DNA of 38,140 nt. Source: UBA7803 sp041686955 (GTDB lineage: Bacteria > Pseudomonadota > Gammaproteobacteria > Pseudomonadales > Azotimanducaceae). The notes under the pieces are model-generated. The model had not been told where the DNA came from. It did not search any database and saw only the letters and a program-made list of their open reading frames with translations. How positions within the stretch are numbered: position 1 is the first letter of the stretch; each line of letters starts with the position of its first letter. The stretch lies in contig JAWLCV010000040.1 of assembly GCA_041686955.1 (NCBI GenBank), forward strand, positions 1 through 38,140, read 5' to 3'. The position numbers and the translations under genes were made by a program. This document shows, one piece after another, positions 1-7,140 of the stretch.

Positions 1-232
1 CGCGCAACGGCCCCGTGGCGCCGGGAGCGGCCGATGCACCGGCGGCATCGTCTCCGTCCCGCGACTCGGCGGCCCCGGCGGATGCCTCGGCGGATGCCTC
101 GGCGGATGCCTTGGCGGAAGCCTCGTCCAACGCCTCGGCGAACGCCTCCAGTCCCTGCCGGGCGGCATTGAGCGTTTCGAGCAGCTCTCCCTTGATCCAG
201 TCGAGCGCGAAGTGTTCTCGGCTTGTGGCCAT
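1..232 (-). CDS. chpA: ChpA (PilL-like) chemotaxis histidine kinase, N-terminal fragment
   Basis: Only the first 77 codons are in the window; the gene runs off the left edge. The start reads MATSREHFALDWIKGELLETL, followed by NAARQGLEAF. This matches the opening of ChpA/PilL, the large CheA-like hybrid kinase with several Hpt domains that phosphorylates PilG and PilH in type IV pilus chemosensing. The position 37 bases downstream of pilJ on the same strand supports this. After about residue 36 the protein enters a low-complexity Glu-Ala-Ser-Ala run encoded by a 12-bp tandem repeat, which probably links the first short helical segment to the first Hpt domain. The kinase, CheW-like and receiver domains lie outside the window, so the full domain layout cannot be checked. 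The identification rests on about 30 residues plus context. Confidence 0.8.
   Translation of the reverse strand, partial: MATSREHFALDWIKGELLETLNAARQGLEAFAEALDEASAKASAEASAEASAGAAESRDGDDAAGASAAPGATGPLR
77..124. repeat. 12-bp tandem repeat, four copies, in chpA
   Basis: Four head-to-tail copies of GGCGGATGCCTC (plus strand) fill 77-124. The third copy ends TT instead of TC and the fourth has GGAAG for GGATG. On the minus strand they encode an in-frame Glu-Ala-Ser-Ala type repeat in the N-terminal linker of ChpA. Because the unit is a multiple of three, copy-number change would lengthen or shorten the linker without a frameshift. Confidence 0.85.
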
Positions 233-269
233 AAGATCTGTAGTCCTCGAGCCGGCGGCCCGGCCCCGG

Positions 270-1490
270 TCAGTTGGGCTCGGGGAGCTTAAAGCCTTCC
301 ACCGACTCCCGCATCTCGTTGGCCATCTTGGCCAGCTTGCCGATGGAGGAGGCCGTCTGCTCGGTGGCACTCACGGTCTGAGCGGTGATTTCCTGAATCA
401 CGTTCATGGTGTTGGAAACGTGACCGGCGGAGGCGGCCTGCTGGCGCGCCGCATTGGAGATGTTCTGGATCAGCTCTGCAAGCGACGTGGAGACGTTCTC
501 GATCTCCTCGAGGGCCACGCCCGCATCCTGGGCCCGTTTCGCGCCGTTCACCACCTCGGAGGTGGTCTGCTCCATGGAGATCACCGCCTCGTTGGTGTCG
601 GTCTGAATGGTCTTCACCAGGGCGGCGATCTGCTTGGTAGCGGCGGACGACCGTTCCGCCAGGCGCTGCACCTCGTCCGCCACCACGGCGAAGCCGCGGC
701 CGGCGTCCCCTGCCATGGAGGCCTGGATGGCCGCGTTCAGCGACAGGATGTTGGTCTGGTCGGCGATGTCGTTGATGAGCGAGACGATGTCGCCGATCTC
801 CTGGCTGGACTCACCGAGGCGCTTGATCCGCTTGGAGGTCTCCTGGATCTGGCTGCGGATGGTGTCCATCCCGGTGATGGTGTCCTGCACCACGTCGGCG
901 CCCTTGTTGGCGATCTCCACCGCCCGGTCGGCCACTGCCGCGGACTCGGCGGCGTTGGACGACACCTGGTCGATGGAAACGGCCATCTCGTTGATCGCCT
1001 GCGAGGCGGCGCCGATCTCCCGGGCCTGATTCTCGGCGGCCGACGCCAGGTTGCTGGCCGTCGATTGGGTTTCCGACGCGGCTCGCGCCACCTGCACCGA
1101 CAGGTGGTTGATGTTGGAAACCAGCCCCCGCATCTGGTCGATGGCGAAGTTGATCGAGTCGGCGATGGCGCCGGTGAAGTTCTCCGTCACGGACGCGTGA
1201 ATCGACAGATCGCCCTCGGCCAGATCGGCGATCTCGTCGAGGAGCTGAAGGATCGCGGCCTGATTCCGCTCGTTCTGGGAGGCCTGCTCGGTGAGCTGCT
1301 TGCGGGTCTCGCGGATCATGACCATGGCGATGATCGCCACCAGCACCATGCCGCCCACCGCGAACAGCAGAGCGGTGTTGTTGGCGGCAGCGGAGGCATC
1401 CGTGAGCACCGACCACGCCATGCCGGCCATGGTGCCGGCCAGGAGAAACATCATGAGGATGAGCAATGGCGACAACTTTCCTGATTTCAT
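270..1490 (-). CDS. pilJ: PilJ-type methyl-accepting chemotaxis protein, short form
   Basis: The 406-residue membrane chemoreceptor feeds the Pil-Chp array that controls twitching. Two membrane helices lie near residues 8-28 and 40-58, with only about a dozen residues between them. A HAMP-like region follows (about 80-130), then the coiled-coil signalling domain. The hairpin tip reads NILSLNAAIQASMAGDAG then RGFAVVADEVQRLAER, the PilJ variant of the usual AIEAARAGE sequence. Known PilJ proteins are near 680 residues and have a large periplasmic sensor that is missing here. The start is ATG with AGGGA just upstream. It lies 15 bases after pilI and is followed directly by chpA, with no pilK (CheR-like methyltransferase) between them, unlike Pseudomonas aeruginosa. 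Receptor identity is firm; the PilJ role comes from the tip sequence and operon. Confidence 0.9.
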   Translation of the reverse strand: MKSGKLSPLLILMMFLLAGTMAGMAWSVLTDASAAANNTALLFAVGGMVLVAIIAMVMIRETRKQLTEQASQNERNQAAILQLLDEIADLAEGDLSIHASVTENFTGAIADSINFAIDQMRGLVSNINHLSVQVARAASETQSTASNLASAAENQAREIGAASQAINEMAVSIDQVSSNAAESAAVADRAVEIANKGADVVQDTITGMDTIRSQIQETSKRIKRLGESSQEIGDIVSLINDIADQTNILSLNAAIQASMAGDAGRGFAVVADEVQRLAERSSAATKQIAALVKTIQTDTNEAVISMEQTTSEVVNGAKRAQDAGVALEEIENVSTSLAELIQNISNAARQQAASAGHVSNTMNVIQEITAQTVSATEQTASSIGKLAKMANEMRESVEGFKLPEPN

Positions 1491-1505
1491 GTCCCTGTAA
1501 TCCGT

Positions 1506-2051
1506 CTAGTTGGTCTTTTGTGCAACGTCGAAAAACTTCTCGTCCCGCAAAATCGACTTGAGTTGCACAGTGTAGAAAACACGGCCTCCGTGCCGGAAAG
1601 CGCCACCGACGTAGGGGGCCAGGGCCCCGATGGCATCGTCGGATACCTCCTCGAAGCTGTCCTCCAGGAAATGCTGGATGCCCAGCGACTGCTCCACCAG
1701 GAGCCCCGCTACCAGATTGCCGTCCTCCACCACCAGCACCCGCCACTGCGCCATGGGCAGGGTGGGTGCCATACCGAGAAAGTCGTGCAGGTCGATCACC
1801 GGGATGAGCCGGCCGCGGATGTTGGCCACGCCGATCACCCAGGACTTCACCCCCGGAAGAACCGCCACCTTGGGCAGCTTCAGCACCTCGCTGATCTCGC
1901 CCATGGCGGCGACCAGCCGCAAGCCGCCCACCTGGAATCCCATGCCCTGCCACTCGGGCCGCGCATCCTGCTTGAGCGGCAGCGGTGCCGCGTGGCGGAA
2001 AGCCGCCGATTCGATGCCGCGCAGGTCCTCCATGGCCTGGGATCGCGTCAC
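1506..2051 (-). CDS. pilI: PilI, CheW-like coupling protein
   Basis: This 181-residue CheW-domain protein (about residues 35-175) should couple the PilJ receptor to the ChpA kinase. Typical CheW features are visible: the segment VIGVANIRGRLIPVIDL near residues 92-108, and a later LVEQSLGIQ segment. Length and position in the pilG-pilH-pilI-pilJ-chpA order fit PilI. The reading frame opens at GTG (2051), 4 bases after the pilH stop. An in-frame ATG six codons further in is a possible alternative start. Translational coupling with pilH is likely because of the tight spacing. Nothing in the sequence is unusual. Confidence 0.92.
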   Translation of the reverse strand: MTRSQAMEDLRGIESAAFRHAAPLPLKQDARPEWQGMGFQVGGLRLVAAMGEISEVLKLPKVAVLPGVKSWVIGVANIRGRLIPVIDLHDFLGMAPTLPMAQWRVLVVEDGNLVAGLLVEQSLGIQHFLEDSFEEVSDDAIGALAPYVGGAFRHGGRVFYTVQLKSILRDEKFFDVAQKTN

Positions 2052-2055
2052 GCCG

Positions 2056-2421
2056 TCAGCCCCCGAGGACGTCGTTGACGGCTGCGATGAGTGTCCGGTC
2101 GTCCACGGGCTTGGTGAGGTAGCCGCAGGCGCCCTGCCGCTCGCCCCAGACCCGGTCTGCGTCCTGGTTCTTCGAAGAGACGATGATCACCGGGATGTGA
2201 CGGGTGTCACTGCCCCGGGTGAGCTGACGGGTGGCCTGGAAGCCGTTGACCCCAGGCATGACCACGTCCATGAGGATGACGTCCGGCTGCTCGGTGCTGG
2301 CCAGGTTGATGCCGTCGGTACCGCTGGTAGCGGTGAGCACCTGGTGCCCGTGACGAGCCAGAATGTTGACGAAGTGATGGGTCTCCGCCGGAGAATCATC
2401 GACCACAAGAATCCGTGCCAT
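2056..2421 (-). CDS. pilH: PilH, single-domain response regulator
   Basis: A 121-residue stand-alone CheY-like receiver with no output domain. The acidic pair is D9-D10, the phosphorylated aspartate is D52 in LMDVVMPG, the switch serine region is IIVSSK, and the conserved lysine is K104 in TKP. In Pseudomonas, PilH works with PilG downstream of ChpA and affects pilus retraction. The gene follows pilG and precedes pilI on the same strand. I set the start at the ATG at 2421, which gives the normal receiver length. A longer frame upstream overlaps pilG and is not credible. The sequence TRGSDTRHIPVIIVSSKNQ is typical of PilH rather than PilG. Confidence 0.93.
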   Translation of the reverse strand: MARILVVDDSPAETHHFVNILARHGHQVLTATSGTDGINLASTEQPDVILMDVVMPGVNGFQATRQLTRGSDTRHIPVIIVSSKNQDADRVWGERQGACGYLTKPVDDRTLIAAVNDVLGG

Positions 2422-2441
2422 GACGTGCGAGACCTCTCGAA

Positions 2442-2822
2442 TCAGTGAACCAGCGTACGAATGGTGCCGAGCAGCTCTTCTTTGCTGAACGGCTTGGTGA
2501 TGTAGCGGTCGGACCCGACGATGCGGCCCTTGGCCTTGTCGAACAGCCCGTCCTTGCTGGACAGCATGACCACCGGCGTCGCCTTGAACTCGCTGTTGTT
2601 CTTGATCAGCGCACAGGTCTGATAGCCGTCCAGCCGCGGCATCATGATGTCCACGAAGATGATCTCCGGCCGCGAATCGGCGATCTTCGCCAGCGCGTCG
2701 AAGCCGTCGGTGGCGGTGATCACGTCGCAACCTTCCTTGGTGAGCAGATTCTCAGCACTGCGACGAATCGTCTTGCTGTCGTCGATCACCAGGACCTTGA
2801 CGCCTCGAAGATCCTCTTCCAT
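2442..2822 (-). CDS. pilG: PilG, single-domain response regulator
   Basis: A 126-residue CheY-like receiver. Acidic residues D14-D15 (VIDDSKTIRRSAE), phospho-acceptor D58 in FVDIMMPRLDGYQTC, and lysine in ITKPFSKEEL mark a complete domain. The VIDDSKTIR start and the MMPRLDGYQTCALIK segment are characteristic of PilG, which acts with ChpA to promote pilus extension and cAMP signalling in Pseudomonas. It is the first gene of the minus-strand pil-chp operon and faces gshB across about 190 bases, so the operon promoter should lie in that gap. ATG start at 2822. Confidence 0.94.
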   Translation of the reverse strand: MEEDLRGVKVLVIDDSKTIRRSAENLLTKEGCDVITATDGFDALAKIADSRPEIIFVDIMMPRLDGYQTCALIKNNSEFKATPVVMLSSKDGLFDKAKGRIVGSDRYITKPFSKEELLGTIRTLVH

Positions 2823-3015
2823 GACAATTCCATGCTCCAGCGTTAGGGTCGTTGTTGCCTGCGCGAGCGCGGCAGCGGCAGCCCTTGTATCACGGTTCCC
2901 CGCGGGCGTTCCACGGGCCGCTGCGCGATAAGGGAATCAGGTCTCACTCCGGTTGCCGGAACCCACCCATCCCGGTAGTTTAGCCGGCGGACAATCACCG
3001 CGGACATCGCAGTTC
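2823..3015. other. Divergent intergenic region pilG / gshB
   Basis: This gap of about 190 bases separates the divergent pilG and gshB genes and should hold both promoters. On the plus strand GATAAG (2927-2932) could be a -10 element, but I see no good -35 partner. On the minus strand no convincing sigma-70 or sigma-54 pair stands out. The gshB reading frame is open back to a TTG at 2953, so part of the gap could be coding if that start were used. Confidence 0.4.
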
Positions 3016-4059
3016 ATGGCCACATCCGGCAGCGACCGAACACCCAATGGGCCCGTCAGCGGGCGCGCGAGCGCCGGCGTGCGGATCGCCTTCGTGATGG
3101 ATCCTCTGCCGAGCCTGTCTCTGAAGAAAGATAGCACCTTGGCCATGATCCGCGCGGCGGCGAGGCGCGGCTGGCAGGTCTACTACGTCGGCCAGGGGGA
3201 TCTCCTGCTGCGCGACGGCGAAGCGTTCGGGCTCCTGCACCCCCTGCGGCTCCTGGGGCGTTTCGCGGAAACTTTGAATCCCGCCGACGTCGACGGCCCC
3301 TGGTACGAGCTGGGGGAGGGCGTGGAAACGCCGCTCGGCGAGTTGGACGTCATCATGATGCGCAAGGACCCGCCCTTCGACATGGAGTACATCTACACCA
3401 CGTACTTCCTAGAACGGGCGGAAGCCGCCGGAACGCTGGTGGTGAACCGGCCCGCGAGCCTCAGGGACTGCAACGAGAAGTTCTTCGCCACCGCTTTCCC
3501 CCAGTGCTGCCCGCCGCTGGTGGTGAGCCGCCGGTCGGACGTGCTCCGCGGCTTCCAGGCCGCTCACCGCAACGTGGTGTTCAAGCGGCTGGACGGCATG
3601 GGCGGGGCGTCGGTGTTCCGCATCATGGAGAACGATCCCAACCTGGGCGTGGTGCTCGAGACCCTGACCCGGGGCGGCACGGAGCAGATCATGGGGCAGA
3701 AATATCTGCCCGAGATCGCCGACGGGGACAAGCGCATCCTTCTGATCGACGGAGAGCCGGTGCCGTACGCGCTGGCGCGCATCCCCATGGCGGGGGAGGC
3801 CCGGGGCAATCTGGCCGCCGGGGGCACGGGTGTGGGCCGCGAGCTCACCGAGCGCGACCGTTGGATCGCCGCCCAGGTGGGCCCGGAGCTCCGGCGCCGC
3901 AACCTGCTGTTCGTCGGCATCGACGTCATCGGCGATTATCTGACGGAGGTGAACGTCACCTGCCCGACGTGCATTCGCGAACTCGATGCACAGTTTTCCC
4001 TGGACATCGGCGCTATGCTCATGGATGCGGTGGAGGCCAAACTCGCGAAACGAACCTGA
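3016..4059 (+). CDS. gshB: Glutathione synthetase
   Basis: GshB joins gamma-glutamylcysteine and glycine with ATP, the last step of glutathione synthesis, in the cytosol. The N-terminal motif VRIAFVMDPLPSLSLKKDST and the ATP-grasp segments VVFKRLDGMGGASVFRI, GGTGVGRELTERD and LTEVNVTCPTCIRELD are all present. I start at ATG 3016 (347 residues). The frame is open to a TTG at 2953, and a GTG at 3079 would give a protein closer to the usual 315 residues. The roughly 20 residues before VRIAFVMD look unstructured, so the true start could be 3079. gshB heads a plus-strand run with tonB, yqgE and ruvX, a common gammaproteobacterial order beside pilG. Confidence 0.95.
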   Translation: MATSGSDRTPNGPVSGRASAGVRIAFVMDPLPSLSLKKDSTLAMIRAAARRGWQVYYVGQGDLLLRDGEAFGLLHPLRLLGRFAETLNPADVDGPWYELGEGVETPLGELDVIMMRKDPPFDMEYIYTTYFLERAEAAGTLVVNRPASLRDCNEKFFATAFPQCCPPLVVSRRSDVLRGFQAAHRNVVFKRLDGMGGASVFRIMENDPNLGVVLETLTRGGTEQIMGQKYLPEIADGDKRILLIDGEPVPYALARIPMAGEARGNLAAGGTGVGRELTERDRWIAAQVGPELRRRNLLFVGIDVIGDYLTEVNVTCPTCIRELDAQFSLDIGAMLMDAVEAKLAKRT

Positions 4060-4083
4060 ACCGTCGACCGCAACGCGAATCAA

Positions 4084-4947
4084 ATGGACATGACCGCCAG
4101 CAGCATCACCCCCAGAGATCGCCTCGGGTTCACCCTGTTTCTGGCCACGTCACTGCACGCCGCGGTCATCCTGGGGGTCGGATTCGCCGCCGACGACGCG
4201 CCTCCGGCCCCCACCATCGAGGTGACGCTGGCCCAGCATCGGGACCTCGAAGCGCCCGAGCAGGCGGATTTCATCGCGCAGGCGAACCAGCAGGGCAGCG
4301 GCGCGGCGGAGGACGCCCGGGAAACCACCACGGAAAATCAGTCGGATTTCCAGACCGACGCCCTGCAGGCCATTGCCCCGGACCCGGTGCCCTACACGGA
4401 GCCCGAGCTGCGTCACGAGCGTGAGCTCGTCTCCACCGTCACCCGGGCGGAGGACCGCCTCCCCCAGGACGAGGTGACCCCCGTGGAGGAGACCGAGCCG
4501 GTCCCGCAGGTGACGTCCCTGTCCTACGACGAGCTGGCCAGGGAGATCGCCAGCCTCGAGGCGCGCATCTCCCAGGAACAGCAGGCCGAAGCCAAACGGC
4601 CGCGCGTCAAGCGCCTCACCAGCGTCTCCGCCAAATCCGCCGACGAGGCCGCCTATCTGAACGCCTGGCGGCAGAAGGTGGAGCGCATCGGCAACGCGAA
4701 CTACCCCCAGGGCGGCGTCTACGGGGACCTTCGCCTGCTGGTGGTTCTGCGCTACGACGGAACCCTCGAGGACGTGCGGTTGCTCGAGTCGTCCGGCCAC
4801 AAGGTGCTCGACGACGCGGCCCTGCGCATCGTCCGCCTGGCGGCTCCCTATCAGGACTTCCCCGTGGAGATGCGCAAGAAGTACGATCGCCTGGAGATCA
4901 TCCGCACCTGGCAGTTCTCCAGATCGGGAGCGCGACTTGGCACCTGA
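4084..4947 (+). CDS. TonB-family energy transducer (TonB3-like)
   Basis: This 287-residue inner-membrane protein has one N-terminal anchor (about residues 14-37, LGFTLFLATSLHAAVILGVGF). A long, acidic periplasmic spacer with a helical stretch (DELAREIASLEARISQEQ) follows, then a C-terminal TonB domain (about 195-283, with YPQGGVYGDLRLLVVLRYDG). TonB proteins pass proton-motive energy from ExbB/ExbD to outer-membrane transporters. The spacer lacks the usual Pro-Glu/Pro-Lys repeats, and no exbBD genes are nearby. In P. aeruginosa the tonB3 gene at the same place, next to gshB and the pil genes, is needed for twitching motility. I infer a similar role from position. Its end overlaps yqgE by 11 bases. 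Confidence 0.88.
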   Translation: MDMTASSITPRDRLGFTLFLATSLHAAVILGVGFAADDAPPAPTIEVTLAQHRDLEAPEQADFIAQANQQGSGAAEDARETTTENQSDFQTDALQAIAPDPVPYTEPELRHERELVSTVTRAEDRLPQDEVTPVEETEPVPQVTSLSYDELAREIASLEARISQEQQAEAKRPRVKRLTSVSAKSADEAAYLNAWRQKVERIGNANYPQGGVYGDLRLLVVLRYDGTLEDVRLLESSGHKVLDDAALRIVRLAAPYQDFPVEMRKKYDRLEIIRTWQFSRSGARLGT

Positions 4948-5497
4948 ACACAGCCTCAAGAACCAGTTTCTGCTCGCCATGCCGGGGCTCGCCGGCAGCT
5001 ACTTCGGCGACACCCTGACGTATCTGTGCGAGCACACCGACGACGGCGCCATGGGTCTGGTGATCAATCGGCCGAGCGAGCTGACCCTGGTGGAGCTGCT
5101 GGCGCAGCTCGGCATCGCGCCGGGGGAGGTTTCCGCCGACGTGCCGGTGATGGACGGCGGGCCGGTGGCACGCGACCGGGGGTTCATCCTCCACAGCGAC
5201 GACGAGCGGTTCGAAGCCTCCCTCGATCTGGGCAACGGCCTGATGCTCACGGCGGCCCGGGAGGTGCTCGAAGCCATCGCCCGCGGCAGCGGCCCCCGGG
5301 ACTATCTGGTGGCCCTCGGCTACGCGGGCTGGGACGGCGGCCAGCTCGAGCAGGAGCTCAAGGACAATGCCTGGCTGACCTGTCCGGCGAGCCTCGACGT
5401 GGTGTTCCGGGAGCCCTTCGCCAGCCGGGTGAGCAAGGCGGCCGCGACGCTGGGCATCGATTTCCGCCTCATGTCCGGCCAGGCGGGGCACGCCTGA
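4937..5497 (+). CDS. yqgE: YqgE/AlgH family protein (DUF179)
   Basis: A 186-residue member of the UPF0301/DUF179 family, whose biochemical function is not settled. Family marks are NQFLLAMPGLAGSYFGDTL, the segment DGAMGLVINRPSELTL, and LVALGYAGWDGGQLEQEL. The gene begins with TTG at 4937, 11 bases before the end of tonB, with GGGAG placed about 6 bases upstream. That makes the TTG a credible start and suggests translational coupling. It is followed by ruvX, the usual partner of yqgE in gammaproteobacteria. No membrane segments or signal peptide are seen. Confidence 0.93.
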   Translation: MAPEHSLKNQFLLAMPGLAGSYFGDTLTYLCEHTDDGAMGLVINRPSELTLVELLAQLGIAPGEVSADVPVMDGGPVARDRGFILHSDDERFEASLDLGNGLMLTAAREVLEAIARGSGPRDYLVALGYAGWDGGQLEQELKDNAWLTCPASLDVVFREPFASRVSKAAATLGIDFRLMSGQAGHA

Positions 5498-5520
5498 TCA
5501 CCACCTCCCGCAACGGCTAC

Positions 5521-5892
5521 GTGCTGGCTTTCGACTTCGGGCTGCGCCACATCGGCGTGGCCGCCGGTCAGACTGTGACCGCCACTGCGAGCCCGCTCAC
5601 CACCCTGGACGCTCGAGGCGGCCGGCCGCGCTGGCCCGAGATCGACGCTCTGGTGGGCGAGTGGCGGCCCATCCGCCTGCTGGTGGGATTGCCCCTGAAC
5701 ATGGACGAAAGCGAAAGCGAGATGTGCGAGCGGGCCCGGAAGTTCGCTGCCGCCCTGGCGCGGCGCACGGGACTTCGCACCGACCTGGTGGACGAACGCC
5801 TCACCACCCGGGCCGCCGCGGAGCAGGGCGGGGACCACGCCATGGCCGCCGCGCTCATCGCCGAAACCTGGCTCAACGCCCATCGAGTGTAG
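5521..5892 (+). CDS. ruvX: RuvX/YqgF, pre-16S rRNA nuclease (RNase H-like)
   Basis: This RNase H-fold protein belongs to the family that processes the 5' end of 16S rRNA. The motifs are LAFDFGLRHIGVA (first catalytic Asp), LLVGLPLNMDES, RARKFAAAL and DLVDERLTTRAA. Compared with E. coli YqgF (138 residues), about ten residues are missing between DERLTT and the last helix; the region is reduced to AAEQGGDHAMAAALIAETW. The Asp in GGDHA may be the last acidic residue. GTG 5521 gives 123 residues but has no ribosome site. A CTG at 5494 has a GGCGGGG stretch just upstream and would give the expected N-terminus overlapping the yqgE stop. The start is therefore uncertain. The protein's C-terminal end lies where a 17-bp repeat array begins. 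Confidence 0.88.
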   Translation: MLAFDFGLRHIGVAAGQTVTATASPLTTLDARGGRPRWPEIDALVGEWRPIRLLVGLPLNMDESESEMCERARKFAAALARRTGLRTDLVDERLTTRAAAEQGGDHAMAAALIAETWLNAHRV

Positions 5893-5956
5893 CCGGCGGC
5901 GCAATCAGCGCCGGCGCCGCATGAACGCCAGGGGCGCATCAACGCCGGTAGCGCAT
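5892..5956. repeat. 17-bp imperfect tandem repeat between ruvX and pilU
   Basis: Read on the minus strand, three consecutive 17-mers and one partial copy fill this stretch: ATGCGCTACCGGCGTTG (5956-5940), ATGCGCCCCTGGCGTTC (5939-5923), ATGCGGCGCCGGCGCTG (5922-5906) and ATTGCGCCGCCGGC (5905-5892). Full copies differ at 4 to 5 positions. The first copy encodes the last residues and part of the stop codon of pilU (MRYRR), so the array looks like repeated duplication of the pilU 3' end into the gap before ruvX. The array can also fold, as GCCGGCG (5892-5898) pairs with CGCCGGC (5909-5915). It may help end the two converging transcripts, though it has no T run. Confidence 0.75.
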
Positions 5957-7084
5957 GCCCCCCGGAGCGTCGTCGTCCTCCAGCTTGAGGCCGGCCACCG
6001 CCGCCATGGGATCGGGATTGGCGTCCGACCCCAGCTTGATCATCAGCCGCAGATCGTTGGGCGAGTCCGCATGGGCGAGGGCCGACTCGTAGGTGATCTC
6101 CCCCTCGCTGTAGAGCTTGTAGAGGGCCTGGTCGAAGGTCTGCATGCCCTGCTCGGTGGACTTGGCCATGAGCTCCTTCAACAGGTGCACCTCCCCCTTG
6201 CGGATGTGATCCGCGACGAGGGGCGTGTTGATGAGCACCTCGATGGCGGCCCGGCGGCCCTGACCGTCCACCGTGGGAACGAGCTGCTGAGCCACCATGG
6301 CCTTCAGGTTCAGCGACAGATCCATCCACACCTGATCGTGACGGTCGCTGGGGAAGAAATGGATGATCCGGTCCAGGGCCTGGTTCGCGTTGTTGGCGTG
6401 CAGCGTGCAGAGGCACAGGTGGCCGGTCTCCGCGAACGCCACGGCGTGCTCCATGGTCTCCCGGGTTCGCACCTCGCCGATCATGATCACGTCCGGCGCC
6501 TGGCGCAGGGTGTTCTTCAGGGCCACCTCGAAGCTTTCCGTGTCCACGCCCACTTCGCGCTGGGTGATGATGCAGCCCTGGTGCTGATGGATGAACTCGA
6601 TGGGGTCCTCGATGCTGATGATGTGGCCCGACGAGTGCGCGTTACGGTGCCCGATCATGGCCGCCAGCGACGTGGACTTGCCGGTGCCCGTGGCGCCGAC
6701 GAAGATGATCAGCCCGCGTTTGGTCATGGCCAGGTCTTCGATGACGGACGGGAGCTGCAGGTCGGAGACCCGGGGAATGTTCACCTCGATGCGCCGGAGC
6801 ACCATGCCCACCAGGTTGCGCTGGTAGAACGCGCTCACCCGGAACCGGCCGAGCCCAGCGGTATTGATGGCGAAGTTGCACTCCCGGTCCCTGAGGAACG
6901 CCTCCTGCTGGTCCTTGTTCATCACCCCGAGCACCATGTCCCGGGACTGCTCCGGAGACAGGTCGTTCTTCCCCGCGCCGTAGAGCTTGCCGTTGATCTT
7001 CAGCATCGGGGGCTTGCCGGCGGTGACGAACAGGTCCGACGCTCCCTTCTCCACCACCAGTTTGAGCAGCTTGTCGAATTCCAT
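5939..7084 (-). CDS. pilU: PilU, type IV pilus retraction ATPase
   Basis: This 381-residue hexameric AAA-type secretion ATPase works as an accessory motor with PilT to retract the pilus. The N-terminal PAS-like region reads ASDLFVTAGKPPMLKINGKL. Walker A is GATGTGKSTSLAAMI, the Asp box contains ISIEDPIEFIHQHQ, Walker B is LRQAPDVIMIGEVR, and the His box includes TLHANNANQALDRIIHFF. It lacks the AIRNLIRE signature of PilT, which separates the two paralogues. ATG start at 7084. It lies 56 bases downstream of pilT on the same strand and converges on ruvX. The pyrR-pyrB genes found between ruvX and pilU in Pseudomonas are absent. Confidence 0.95.
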   Translation of the reverse strand: MEFDKLLKLVVEKGASDLFVTAGKPPMLKINGKLYGAGKNDLSPEQSRDMVLGVMNKDQQEAFLRDRECNFAINTAGLGRFRVSAFYQRNLVGMVLRRIEVNIPRVSDLQLPSVIEDLAMTKRGLIIFVGATGTGKSTSLAAMIGHRNAHSSGHIISIEDPIEFIHQHQGCIITQREVGVDTESFEVALKNTLRQAPDVIMIGEVRTRETMEHAVAFAETGHLCLCTLHANNANQALDRIIHFFPSDRHDQVWMDLSLNLKAMVAQQLVPTVDGQGRRAAIEVLINTPLVADHIRKGEVHLLKELMAKSTEQGMQTFDQALYKLYSEGEITYESALAHADSPNDLRLMIKLGSDANPDPMAAVAGLKLEDDDAPGGMRYRR

Positions 7085-7140
7085 CGAGTTCTCCTCGGTG
7101 CAGCGCGGCCGCGCCGCGGGTCACGGCACGGTGCGGGCTC

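Noticed and set aside
15..1484. A 489-codon plus-strand frame opposite pilJ and chpA
   Set aside because: It is composed of Gly/His/Leu/Arg-rich low-complexity sequence and runs antisense through a clear chemoreceptor gene.
7085..7140. GC-rich palindrome (GCGGCCGC) between pilT and pilU as a terminator
   Set aside because: There is no T run and the two genes are usually co-transcribed. The palindrome is short and expected in DNA of this composition.
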